64,000 nt of DNA. Origin: Streptomyces sp. LBL. Its GTDB lineage: Bacteria; Actinomycetota; Actinomycetes; Streptomycetales; Streptomycetaceae. The notes beneath the pieces are model-generated. The model was not told the origin of the DNA. It saw only the letters and a list, made by a program, of their open reading frames with translations, and did no database searches. Shown here one piece after another: positions 1 through 8,110 of this stretch (position 1 is the stretch's first letter; each line of letters starts with the position of its first letter). The translations under genes and the position numbers were made by a program. Location of the stretch: positions 1 through 64,000 of the forward strand of contig NZ_JARXYX010000016.1 in NCBI RefSeq assembly GCF_029893585.1, written 5' to 3'.

Positions 1-1
1 T

Positions 2-154
2 ATCGAGCGGGTATGGCGCTCGGCGAAGTACGAGGACTACCCCGAGCGCGTCCACACCACCGCCGAAGCGGTCGGCACCGCAGTCGATCAGGCCCTGGAA
101 CGTCAGCGGGCACGAATCAAAGGATCAGCAGCACACTTCACCAAAGCCGCTTAG
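2..154 (+). mobile_element. IS630-type transposase, C-terminal end (cut by window edge)
   Basis: The frame is open from base 2 and ends at TAG 152-154, giving about 50 residues (IERVWRSAKYEDYPERVH, then a tail ending AAHFTKAA). The VWR..KYEDYP..VH segment followed by a basic ALxRQRxRI helix matches the C-terminal end of IS630-family DDE transposases common in Streptomyces. Upstream sequence lies outside the window, so completeness cannot be judged. Its stop overlaps the stop of the convergent hydrolase gene (TAA on the minus strand at 151-153), leaving no room for a normal terminal inverted repeat after the stop. The element may therefore be truncated here. Confidence 0.7.
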
Positions 155-1380
155 TCGGTGACCGCCTCGTGCACCAGCCGCTTGAGGTCCGGGAAGAGGG
201 AGAGGGAGCGCTTCGGCCGCAGTTGCGTCATGAACTGCACGGTCAGATCATGGCTCGGGTCGACCCAGAACGTCGTCGTGGCCACGCCGCTCCAGCCGAA
301 CGTGCCGGGGCCGGAGGGTGCCGTGGTGCGGGACGGGTCGGTCACCACGGAGACGCTGAGTCCGAAGCCGACGCCGTCGTTGCCGGGTTCGTCGTGCGCG
401 GGTTTGCTGCCGACGGCGCGCAGGTCGGCGCCGCCTGGAAGGTGGTTGGAGGTCATCAGTTCCACCGTCTCGGGGGCGAGGAGACGGACGCCGTCGAGTT
501 CGCCGCGGCGGCGCAGCAACTCCATGAACCGGTGTACGTCGTGCGCCGAGGCCACCATCCCGCCGCTGCCGGACAGGAAGCGGGGCCGTTTGTGCAGCGG
601 GAGTCCGGGGATCGGCTCGATACCGCCGCCGTCGGCGTCGCCGTACAACTCGGCAAGCCGGCCTGTCTGTTCGGCTGGGACCTGGAAGCCGGCGTCGGTC
701 ATCCCGAGTGGCCCGAAGATCCGCTCGGCGAAGAACGTGTCGAGCGGCTGCCCGGACACCACCTCGATGATCCGGCCCAGCACGTTGGAGGCGACCGAGT
801 AGTTCCACTGCGTGCCCGGCTCGAACTGCAGCGGCAGACTCGCGTACACGGCCACCGTCTCCGCCAGGTTGGAGCCCGGCACCACCGACGACTCCAGACC
901 GGCCTGACGGTAGAGGGCGTCGACGGGGTGGCTGTGGTAGAAGGCGAAGGTCAGGCCCGCGGTGTGGCTCATCAGATGCCGCACTCGTATCGGCCCTTCG
1001 GCCGGGCGGGTCACCATGTCGGCGCCGGAGCCGCTGACGTACACCCGGGGCTCGGCGAAGTCCGGCAGGTACCGCTCGACCGGGTCGTCCAGTGACAGCC
1101 GGCCCTCCTCGACCAGGAGCAGCGCGGCGACCGCGGTGACCGGCTTGGTCATGGAGTAGATCCGCCACAGCGTGTCCGGTTCTACCGGCAGCCCGGCAGC
1201 GATGTCCCGGCGGCCGTGCGTGGTGAGGTGGGCGACGCGTCCACCGCGGGCTACGGACAGGAGGAAACCGGGCAGCCGCCCTTCGTCCACGTAGTGGGAG
1301 ACGTGCTGGTCGAGGCGGTCCAGCGCCTTCGCGTCCAGCCCGGCCTCACCAGGGTCCACCTCTTGCCGCAGCTGTGCCAT
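151..1380 (-). CDS. serine hydrolase, class C beta-lactamase / EstB-like
   Basis: A 409-aa cytosolic-looking protein (no signal peptide) of the beta-lactamase class C / penicillin-binding-protein-like family. The SxxK nucleophile motif is SMTK at residues 76-79, inside LWRIYSMTKPVTAVAAL. A YSV triad near residue 194 (WNYSVASNVLG) takes the place of the usual Y-x-N. These enzymes are mostly esterases or D-amino-acid peptidases rather than true beta-lactamases, so the substrate is unknown. The ATG at 1380 is preceded by a strong GGAGGAG ribosome site. The stop codon overlaps the transposase remnant at the left edge. The gene stands alone and points away from the flavoprotein gene. Confidence 0.85.
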   Translation of the reverse strand: MAQLRQEVDPGEAGLDAKALDRLDQHVSHYVDEGRLPGFLLSVARGGRVAHLTTHGRRDIAAGLPVEPDTLWRIYSMTKPVTAVAALLLVEEGRLSLDDPVERYLPDFAEPRVYVSGSGADMVTRPAEGPIRVRHLMSHTAGLTFAFYHSHPVDALYRQAGLESSVVPGSNLAETVAVYASLPLQFEPGTQWNYSVASNVLGRIIEVVSGQPLDTFFAERIFGPLGMTDAGFQVPAEQTGRLAELYGDADGGGIEPIPGLPLHKRPRFLSGSGGMVASAHDVHRFMELLRRRGELDGVRLLAPETVELMTSNHLPGGADLRAVGSKPAHDEPGNDGVGFGLSVSVVTDPSRTTAPSGPGTFGWSGVATTTFWVDPSHDLTVQFMTQLRPKRSLSLFPDLKRLVHEAVTD

Positions 1381-1621
1381 CGTTCTCCTCCGTCACCGTT
1401 CGTCGAGGTGCGGTCCGGCCTACCCAGCCGGGACAACCTCAGACATCATCGTCCCGCAGGAACAGATGAACGGGACCCCGGATCCACATGATCGTCGGCA
1501 GTGTCACAGTGATCGCCGACCGTTGCCCGTCACGGTGGGAACAGCCCGAAGCACGTCCAACCGTCCCGGTGCATACTGTCCACGGGGAATGGGTGAGGCC
1601 TTGGCTCAGGTTGAACGAGGT

Positions 1622-2107
1622 ATGACTCAGGACGCGAAGGACAACGAAGGCGCGAAGGACGCGACGGATCCTGCGCAGGACGCACTCCTCCGGCTGCTCT
1701 CCCAGGGCCACGGCGGGGTGCTGGTCACCCTCAAGAGCGATGGCCGGCCCCAGCTGTCGAACGTCAGCCACGCCTACGATCGGGACGAGCGGATCATCCG
1801 GGTCTCGATCACCGACGACCGTGCCAAGACCCGCAACCTGCGGCGCGACCCGCGCGCGTCGTACCACGTCACCAGCGCCGACCGGTGGACGTACACGGTC
1901 GCCGAGGGCACGGCCGACCTCTCGCCCGTGGCACAGGACCCGCACGACGAGACGGTGGACGAACTCGTCCGGCTCTACCGTGAGGTTCTGGGCGAGCACC
2001 CGGACTGGGACGACTACCGCGCCGCCATGGTCCGCGACCGACGGCTGGTGCTCCGGCTGAGGGTGGAGCGGGCGTACGGGATTCCCGGGAGTTCCGGCAA
2101 GGGCTGA
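1622..2107 (+). CDS. PPOX-class flavin/F420-dependent oxidoreductase
   Basis: A 161-aa split-barrel protein of the pyridoxamine-5-phosphate-oxidase-like (TIGR03618-type) family. Typical segments are GGVLVTLKSDGRPQLSNVSHAYD near the N-terminus, RVSITDDRAKTRNLRRDPRASYHV in the middle, and the C-terminal RLVLRLRVERAYG strand. Members bind F420 or FMN and reduce small unsaturated compounds; the substrate here is unknown. The ATG at 1622 follows ACGAGG at a short distance and starts just before the conserved domain. Upstream in-frame starts (1589, 1466) would add a tail without family similarity. It is followed after about 57 bp by the VOC gene in the same direction, so the two may be co-transcribed. 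Confidence 0.82.
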   Translation: MTQDAKDNEGAKDATDPAQDALLRLLSQGHGGVLVTLKSDGRPQLSNVSHAYDRDERIIRVSITDDRAKTRNLRRDPRASYHVTSADRWTYTVAEGTADLSPVAQDPHDETVDELVRLYREVLGEHPDWDDYRAAMVRDRRLVLRLRVERAYGIPGSSGKG

Positions 2108-2164
2108 AGGCCTGCCCGCCTGATGCTCCTATTGCCTGTCAGTGGTGCGCGGTACGGTCCTGAC

Positions 2165-2584
2165 ATGGCATCCGTCATCGATCTCACCCTTGACTGCGCG
2201 GACGCGCAGCTCCTCGCCGCGTTCTGGAAGACCGCCCTGGGATACGTCGACGAGCCGCCACTGGCTCCCTTCAAGAACCGCGAGGAGTGGTTCGCGAGCT
2301 TCGACCTGCCGGAGGACGACTCGGCGGACGACGGCGCCTGGCTCTGCGACCCCGACGGCGTCGGCCCCCGCCTGTCCGTCCTCAAGGTTCCCGAGCCCAA
2401 GACGGCCAAGAACCGACTCCTTATCGACATCCGGGTACCAGGCCACGGCAGTCCCGAGGAGCGGTGGGCGCGCATCACAGCGGAGTCCGAGCGGCTGGTG
2501 AAGGCGGGCGGTGTCGTCCTGGAGAAGTTCGACGGGCACCACATCGTGATGGCCGACCCCAGCACTTCTGACTACCAGTTCTGA
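2165..2584 (+). CDS. VOC (glyoxalase-like) family protein
   Basis: A 139-aa protein with the glyoxalase/bleomycin-resistance fold. The N-terminal strand and helix VIDLTLDCADAQLLAAFWKTALGY are followed by a mid-domain strand LLIDIRVPG and a C-terminal strand VVLEKFDGHHIVMADP. Family members normally continue with a D-P-E-G-N-E-F-C-type tail carrying a metal-ligand glutamate. Here the protein ends DPSTSDYQF, so this last motif is missing or replaced. The ATG at 2165 begins directly at the conserved MASVIDLTLDC; the ribosome site is weak. A strong terminator follows within 30 bp. Function beyond the fold is unknown. Confidence 0.75.
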   Translation: MASVIDLTLDCADAQLLAAFWKTALGYVDEPPLAPFKNREEWFASFDLPEDDSADDGAWLCDPDGVGPRLSVLKVPEPKTAKNRLLIDIRVPGHGSPEERWARITAESERLVKAGGVVLEKFDGHHIVMADPSTSDYQF

Positions 2585-2612
2585 GTAAATCGGCTGGTCA
2601 GGCAACACAGAA

Positions 2613-2663
2613 GCCCCGCACGGCACTTGGGCCGCACGGCACTTGGGCCGCACGGGGCGTTTT
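2613..2663 (+). terminator. intrinsic terminator with an internally duplicated arm
   Basis: GCCCCG at 2613-2618 pairs with CGGGGC at 2653-2658, followed directly by GTTTT. Between them a 16-bp unit (gcacggcacttgggcc) is present twice in tandem (2618-2633 and 2634-2649), so the loop has grown by one unit. It ends transcription of the VOC gene. Confidence 0.7.
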
Positions 2664-2705
2664 CATGTGCGCGGACGGGGCTTGTCCGGCGATTGCCTCA
2701 GGGCA

Positions 2706-2891
2706 TCAGTTCTCGTCTGTCTCCAGACAGGCGGGGCACGTGGCGGCTCTCTGCCACTCGGTCACCTTGCCGCTGGCGCCGCATACCGGCTTTCCCTCGC
2801 TGAGCCTGTGAACGGTCAGCACGTCATCCCCGACCGTGCCCGTGAGTTCGGCGGTGGGCGCCAGGAAGTCTCGGTCGTCGGTCATGGTCAC
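2706..2891 (-). CDS. small CxxC protein, unknown function
   Basis: A 61-aa protein reading MTMTDDRDFLAPTAELTG and on to a C-terminal CGASG...CPAC motif. The single Cys plus a Cys-Pro-Ala-Cys pair suggests a metal site or redox pair. GTG at 2891 is preceded by GGGAG at nine bases, so it is preferred over the in-frame ATG at 2885, which is too far from that site. It is the last of three tiny minus-strand genes that diverge from the XRE regulator. I do not recognise a named family. Confidence 0.55.
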   Translation of the reverse strand: MTMTDDRDFLAPTAELTGTVGDDVLTVHRLSEGKPVCGASGKVTEWQRAATCPACLETDEN

Positions 2892-2961
2892 TGGCTGGTC
2901 TCCCTGGTGGCGTTGCGGAGGTCGTTCGGGTGGCCGGAGAAGGTGTGGGTGTGCATGTCGA

Positions 2962-3174
2962 TCACGACTTGGCGGGCCATCGCGGGCAGGGAGGGGAGTT
3001 GGGGCCAGGAAGGTAGACGACCCCGGACTCTGTGTCGAGCCCCCCGCCGTACTCCGTCCACCAGCCCTCGGGCGAACCCGCGTACGGCCCGGCGGGATCA
3101 TCTACGAGACTGATCAGCTCAGGGGCAGGTAACGCGCCCACGCGGACGTGGGCCCACTTCACGGGGGCGGTCAC
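2962..3174 (-). CDS. small hypothetical protein
   Basis: A 70-aa protein (VTAPVKWAHVRVGALPAPEL...) with no recognised motif. It has a tryptophan/tyrosine-rich middle (EGWWTEYGGG) and a proline-rich end. The GTG at 3174 overlaps the TGA of the upstream small gene as GTGA, with GGAG eight bases before it. That makes it a better start than the GTG at 3183 and implies translational coupling. It is the second gene of the small minus-strand operon. Confidence 0.5.
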   Translation of the reverse strand: MTAPVKWAHVRVGALPAPELISLVDDPAGPYAGSPEGWWTEYGGGLDTESGVVYLPGPNSPPCPRWPAKS

Positions 3175-3389
3175 TGGGGGCACTCCAGGTGTCGGTACCG
3201 AACGGCCGGACTGTGTGAAGCTTGCCGAAGTTCAACTCGGCGGCACGCTTCAAGTGAATTGATCCGCTGCTGGCAGTCGGGGCACGTCTCCCCTGGGGGC
3301 GCGTAGGTCGTGTACTCGCCCTGTCTCGCGTCGGTGTCAGCCTCAGCGCGCTGGGGACTTCCGAGAAGTCTGGTTGTAGCTTTGGGCAC
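3171..3389 (-). CDS. small CxxC zinc-ribbon-like protein
   Basis: A 72-aa protein with TCPDCQQRINSLEACRRVE in the middle and a terminal HLECPQ. This gives a Cys-x2-Cys pair, a further Cys and His/Cys near the end that could form a small zinc site. The GTG at 3389 lies nine bases after TAGGAGG, one of the clearest ribosome sites in the area. The longer in-frame extension to 3590 lacks this signal and reads into the divergent promoter region. It is the first gene of a three-gene operon divergent from the XRE regulator. Function unknown. Confidence 0.55.
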   Translation of the reverse strand: MPKATTRLLGSPQRAEADTDARQGEYTTYAPPGETCPDCQQRINSLEACRRVELRQASHSPAVRYRHLECPQ

Positions 3390-3617
3390 TGCCGTCAACC
3401 TCCTACCGGTTGGTGGCCACGCCCCCGGACGTTCGCCGCGTCGCGGGGGTCTGGCCGTTCGGCACGTGGGTCGCGCCGTCTGGAAAGCTTCAGCCCGACG
3501 GGACACCTCAGGGAACCGCGAACGGGGAACCCCGCAAGCCCATTTGGGGAACCCCTCTGGAGTGCCAGTACTACCCTGGGACGAGATCACTTCCGTCCCT
3601 GCAAGGTGGTGGCGCTC

Positions 3618-5123
3618 ATGGACGACCGCGAGACACGGCGCATCGGATACTCGCTGACAATCCCTGACACGCTGCTGCAGAGCGATGCCATGCGCGGAGC
3701 CTGCGCGACCCGTGACTTTCAGGAGGTCTTCCGTCTCGTCAACAGGCGCACGGGTTCCAGTTACGCAGTGATGGCTGCCGCAGTCGGCAAGATGACCAGC
3801 TCGCGCGTGAGTGATGTGATCCGTGGTGTACGGAGAATTCGCGGACAGGAGGTGATCGAACGTGTAGCTGACGGGTTCGGCATCCCCGGCGAAATGCTTG
3901 GGTTACCCCAACGGCCGTGGGAGGGTTCCCCGGAGAAAGTCCATCTGCCTCAACCGCCGACCTACGCTGACCCAAGTCGAGAGGCAGCGGACACGGCGTA
4001 TCTCTTGCCGCAGAGCGACGAACAAGCTCTTACCGCTGCTCATTCTGATGTGCTTCTGGTCTCGGTATGGATTGAGGGGAGGAAACAGATCGTGCCCATC
4101 AGCCGACGAAGCATGGTTACTGGTGCGATTGGCGCTGCACTCCAAGCGGGAGATCTAGCGCGAATTCCTGCACCCGCTACCGAATTCAATCCAATGCCCG
4201 CATCGTTTCCGAAGCTCGACCCTACCCGCATCGAAGCAGCTATAGAACACCTCCGGGACATGTGGCACTCCCTTGTCCGGGCTGACAATCTCTTCGGTCC
4301 GCGGCACGCCCTCACGGCAGTGCGCCAACAACTATTCATCCTCGAATCGCTTCTCGCATACGCCAGAGGTGCGCAACGCTCCGAGTTGCTGAGACTCGCC
4401 GCTCAATACGCCGAGTCGGCTGCATGGTTGCATGAAGACTCGGCAGATATGTCGAACGCCACAAAGTGGACCAGTCAAGCCATGGAATGGGCAACCGAGG
4501 CCGGCGATCAATCCATGGTGACGTGGACACTTTTTCGCAGAAGTCAGCAAGCCACCACGAAGAGGAATGCAGCACAGGTTATTAGCCTTGCTCAAGCTGC
4601 CCAGCGAAACAGCTCCACCCTTACGCGGCCCATGCGAGCAGCTGCCATACAGCAGGAAGCACATGGGTATGCATTGGATGCAGACGAGGTTTCCTGTCAT
4701 ACCCGGCTGGACGATGCCCACGACTTTGCAGCCTCGCCGGACACAAAGGGAGATGCCCGTTCCGGGCACGGAGATTTCTGTACCGCAAGTTACATCGAGA
4801 TTCAGCGCGCAAATTGCTGGCTCACCCTCGGGCGGCCCGATCTGGCCGTCCCTCTTTTTGAGACTGCGCTCGACGAGCTTCCTAACTCCTACCAGCGTGA
4901 CAGGGGCCTGGCGCAAGCACGCCTGGCACTTGCGTACGCGGGAATACGAGAGTACGACTCAGCGGCAGCACAAGCCACCTCCGCACTGAGCATCGCACGC
5001 AGTTCCGGATCGTTGCGCACAATGCACGAGACAGTGTTCGCAGTTAACGCACTCGGGGAAGTTCATACATCACAGGCAGTGTCTCAACTTTTTGACGCCA
5101 TCAAAGAAGAGAGGGGTTTCTGA
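3618..5123 (+). CDS. XRE-type HTH regulator with TPR-like C-terminal region
   Basis: A 501-aa regulator. The N-terminal part (about residues 15-90) carries a helix-turn-helix of the lambda-repressor class (SYAVMAAAVGKMTSSRVSDVI). The region after about residue 190 consists of repeated amphipathic helices (RRSQQATTKRNAAQVI, LALAYAGIREYDSAAAQA), as in Streptomyces regulators with tetratricopeptide-like sensor domains. The ATG at 3618 is eight bases after AAGGTGG; a GTG at 3606 lacks a site. Codon use is visibly more A/T-rich than its neighbours, suggesting horizontal origin. Codon 96 is the rare leucine TTA (3903-3905), which makes translation potentially bldA-dependent. It is followed after one base by the RibD-like gene. 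Confidence 0.8.
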   Translation: MDDRETRRIGYSLTIPDTLLQSDAMRGACATRDFQEVFRLVNRRTGSSYAVMAAAVGKMTSSRVSDVIRGVRRIRGQEVIERVADGFGIPGEMLGLPQRPWEGSPEKVHLPQPPTYADPSREAADTAYLLPQSDEQALTAAHSDVLLVSVWIEGRKQIVPISRRSMVTGAIGAALQAGDLARIPAPATEFNPMPASFPKLDPTRIEAAIEHLRDMWHSLVRADNLFGPRHALTAVRQQLFILESLLAYARGAQRSELLRLAAQYAESAAWLHEDSADMSNATKWTSQAMEWATEAGDQSMVTWTLFRRSQQATTKRNAAQVISLAQAAQRNSSTLTRPMRAAAIQQEAHGYALDADEVSCHTRLDDAHDFAASPDTKGDARSGHGDFCTASYIEIQRANCWLTLGRPDLAVPLFETALDELPNSYQRDRGLAQARLALAYAGIREYDSAAAQATSALSIARSSGSLRTMHETVFAVNALGEVHTSQAVSQLFDAIKEERGF

Positions 5124-5124
5124 A

Positions 5125-6027
5125 GTGGCGAATGTGCACGAGATGGTGGCCATGCGTCGCGCAATCGCAATCTCGGCTCAGGGGCTCGGATCGACCAGCC
5201 CGAACCCGCCTGTTGGCTGTGTCATCCTAGACAGCAAAGGGCGAACTGTTGGCGAGGGCTATCACGTACGCAAAGGCGAATCGCACGCGGAGGTCAATGC
5301 ACTTAACGCTGCCGGGAAACGGGCCGAGGGCGGAACGGCCGTCGTCACACTGGAACCGTGCAATCACTACGGGCGTACACCACCCTGCCGCGAAGCCCTG
5401 ATCCATGCGAACGTAGCAAGAGTGCTCATTGCCGTAATGGACCCAACGTCTCGTGGCGAAGGCGGGGCAGAACTCCTGCGGAGATCCGGAATGGAAGTTG
5501 AACGGGATTTCCTCAAAGAGGAGGCACTTCTAGTTTTGGGCCCTTGGCAAGCCTCTTTGAATGACGGCCGCCCATTCATTACGTGGATCTACGAAGCGGG
5601 TACGGATGGGCAACCTAACCCTAGTTCCATGCAAGGTGTCACGCTTCGGGAAGTGAATACGCTCCGAGGGTCGTACGATCTCGTAATTTACCAGGGAGGT
5701 GACATCGAAGAAGGAGAAGCAGGGAAGCATGGAAACGGCGTATTCCAGCTTCCGAATGAAGCGCTGAGTAACGATGCCAGTGAAATGATAAAAGATCTCA
5801 ACAGTACAGGATCACGATCTATTTTGCTATCCGGCGCAGTCGATCGTTTCTCTCGGCTCGCTTCAGCAGGAATGGTTGATAAAGTAATCTCCTACCTACC
5901 GCGAACATTGCCCTCTTGGTCGCCCGGGAAGGATATTGGCAGGATTACTGCAATTCCGGACGGATATCGACTGACCGAGGTCACCCAGACGGGATCACAT
6001 GTCCGTCTTGCCGGATGCAGAACTTAG
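5125..6027 (+). CDS. RibD-like deaminase with a diverged reductase-like domain
   Basis: A 300-aa protein. Residues 8-115 match the pyrimidine deaminase domain of RibD: SPNPPVGCVI, the zinc-ligand motif HAE (H54, E56), and PCNHYGRTPPC with C79 and C88. The C-terminal half resembles the RibD/dihydrofolate-reductase-like domain (PFITWIY near 150; FSRLASAGMVDKVI near 255) but looks shortened and diverged, so reductase activity is doubtful. GTG at 5125 has GAGGGG upstream and lies one base after the regulator's stop, implying a two-gene operon. GC is low, as in the regulator. The stop abuts an IS remnant. It is probably not the housekeeping ribD, because no other riboflavin genes are nearby; the substrate is unknown. 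Confidence 0.75.
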   Translation: MANVHEMVAMRRAIAISAQGLGSTSPNPPVGCVILDSKGRTVGEGYHVRKGESHAEVNALNAAGKRAEGGTAVVTLEPCNHYGRTPPCREALIHANVARVLIAVMDPTSRGEGGAELLRRSGMEVERDFLKEEALLVLGPWQASLNDGRPFITWIYEAGTDGQPNPSSMQGVTLREVNTLRGSYDLVIYQGGDIEEGEAGKHGNGVFQLPNEALSNDASEMIKDLNSTGSRSILLSGAVDRFSRLASAGMVDKVISYLPRTLPSWSPGKDIGRITAIPDGYRLTEVTQTGSHVRLAGCRT

Positions 6028-6197
6028 CCTCGATTCTTCGGTGGGTTTGGTCGTTGAGCGGCCCGGTGGTTCGCCCGTAATGTCCCTCGCCGTGTGAGGG
6101 TGGGCCGTCGCGTGTCGCTGCGGGGTGCGCCGGGTTCCACGGGCCCGGAGGCTGCTGGCCTTCCTCCTCTCGGTGTGCGTTGGGGTGGGGCTGGTCG

Positions 6198-6627
6198 TCA
6201 GGTGGCGGCCGTCAGGTTGTTGATCCGCTTCCAGATGGTCGTGAATGTCTCGGCCCAGGGCCAGGTCCGTTCGATGCGCAGGTGGCGGCGGCGTGCGTGG
6301 TGGGCGAGGCGGGCGGGCAGGTGGTAGAGGCGGAAGCGCATCGTGTCCGGCTCGGCGTCGGCGAGGTCCGCGTGGTCGTGGAGGGTCAGCAGCCGCAGCC
6401 AGGCGTCGAGATCGGCGGCGAGGTTCGCGGTGAGCATCCAGCTCGCGTTCGTTTCCCAGGACGTGGACGGCAGGTTCGCCAGTCCCATCGCTTTGTTGGT
6501 GCGCACGCGGTCTTCGACCTCGGCGTGATCGCGGTGCAGGACGTCGAGGAACTGCACTTGGTGGGTGCCGGCGATGTGGCCCATGTGCCGGATGTTCGTT
6601 GCGGTGATCGAGTAGCGCCAGCCGGTC
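6198..6627 (-). mobile_element. IS1380-type transposase, C-terminal remnant
   Basis: In the minus frame ending at TGA 6198 the readable segment runs from GWRYSITATN to the end ERTWPWAETFTTIWKRINNL. The ATN, H..HA.VEDR.R..K and LPAR..HHARR motifs match the C-terminal third of IS1380-family transposases. Similarity stops near 6627, where the divergent IS4-type fragment begins, so the N-terminal two thirds are missing. The 170 bp between this fragment and the deaminase gene (6028-6197) probably is the outer non-coding end of the element; I see no gene there. Confidence 0.7.
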
Positions 6628-6633
6628 TTCTGG

Positions 6634-7215
6634 CATCTGGTGCGGATCATCGAGTACACCGTGACCATCCGCCCGCAGGAAGGCCCGCCCCGCACCGAGA
6701 CGTTCCGGCTGGTCACCAGCCTCCTGGACCACCGCCTCGCCCCGGCCCACCAGCTGGCGGCCGCATACCACCAGCGGTGGGAGATCGAAAACGGATTCGC
6801 GGAACTGAAGAACCGCCTGCGCGGCGCCGGATTCATCCTGCGCTCCAAGGCGCCCGAGCTGGTCTGCCAGGAGATCTACGCCCTCCTCACCGTCTACCAG
6901 GCACTGTGCGCACTGCAGACACGCGCGGCAGAACACGGCGGGACCGACCCTGACCGGATCTCCTTCACCGTCACCGTGCAGATCGCCCGGCTGGCCGTCG
7001 CCGCCCAGGCCGCAGCCGACGTCACCACGCTGGACACCGCCCGCCGCGAGGTCACCACAGAACTCCTGGCCGCCCTCCTCCCACCCCGGCGCAACCGGCA
7101 GTGCCAGCGCATCAAGAAGCCGACCAAGAACACCTTCGAGGTCAGAAAACGGGACCAGCCCCGCACTCCCAGTAACGTCCGCTGCACACTCAAAGTCACC
7201 AAGCACCCCACCTGA
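6634..7215 (+). mobile_element. IS4-type transposase, C-terminal remnant
   Basis: The plus frame from about 6634 to TGA 7213-7215 gives VRIIEYTVTIRPQ, then FRLVTSLLDHR and YHQRWEIENGFAELKNRL, then a long helical tail. The Y-x2-R-x3-E-x6-K arrangement (YHQRWEIE..FAELK) is the catalytic-glutamate region of IS4-family DDE transposases. The first two aspartates of the triad are absent because the 5' part is missing, cut at the junction with the IS1380 remnant. Not functional as it stands. Confidence 0.75.
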
Positions 7216-7318
7216 CCTGCACCGACGCACTAACTCACCGGCATTGCAGGTCGGCGGCACCTTACTGCTGTCAGGGCATCAGATCGACCAATTCCGCCGA
7301 AGAGCCGGGGTTAGTTAA

Positions 7319-7987
7319 GATGACAGCAAGAAAGGCCCCCGCACCCAGATCACCGCTGTCCTGGCCCGTGCCCGCCGGCACAATCGGCACAGTCGGGAGG
7401 CGAAGGCAGCCACGATCGTCGCCGCGCTGCGCGAGCGGCAGCTCGGCCTGCCCGGGCCGGTCACCGCCGCCTACGCGGCCACCGTCACCGCCCACGCGAA
7501 GCTGCTGATCGCCCTGAACGAACAGATAACCGACCTGGAAAAGCAGGTGAAGGCCCATTTTCTGAAGCACCCGTACGCTGAGATCTACCCCTCGACGCCC
7601 GGCATTGCGGAGATCACCGGCGCCCGGGTGCTTGCCGAGTTCGGAGACGACCCCACCCGCTACGCGCCCGCGAAGGCCCGCAAGAACTACGCCGGCACCA
7701 GCCCGATCACCCGGGCCTCCGGCAAGAGCCACACTGTCCAGGCCCGCTATGTCCGCAACAACCGCCTCGCCGACGCGCTGCAGACCCAGGCGTTCTGCGC
7801 CCTGCAGGCATCCCCCGGCGCTCGCCGCTACTACGACAAGCAACGCGCCCGCGAGGCCGGTTACAACCCGGCCCTGCGCCAGCTCGGCAACCGTCTCGTC
7901 GGCATCCTCCACGGATGCCTCAAAACCCGAACCCCCTACGACGAAGCGACCGCCTGGTCACATCACGTCCACGCCCCTGCCGCTTGA
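7319..7987 (+). mobile_element. IS110-type transposase, C-terminal remnant
   Basis: The frame opens after TAA at 7316-7318 and runs 222 residues to TGA 7985-7987. It starts DSKKGPRTQITAVLARARR, contains a coiled region LNEQITDLEKQVKAHF and the Transposase_20 segment PGIAEITGARVLAEFGDD...ARKNYAGTSPITRASGKS, and ends in the helix QLGNRLVGILHGCL. Full IS110 transposases are about 400 aa; the N-terminal DEDD domain is missing, so this is a decayed copy. The 123 bp after it (7988-8110) contain no gene. Confidence 0.78.
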
Positions 7988-8110
7988 CCTCAAAACGACA
8001 TGGGGTGTCTGACGAGCACGGCGGCCTCCGCCTGACGAGCACGAGCCATCACCGCGCACCGGAGTCCCGGCGCCCTCGCGGGCAGCCGGGGACCGATGTC
8101 GGGACAGGGC

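Noticed and set aside
151..1380. True beta-lactamase and antibiotic resistance role
   Set aside because: No signal peptide, and the second motif is Y-S-V rather than Y-x-N; most such Streptomyces proteins are esterase-like.
5125..6027. Housekeeping riboflavin biosynthesis ribD
   Set aside because: No ribE/ribA/ribH genes nearby, low GC, diverged reductase half and coupling to an XRE regulator.
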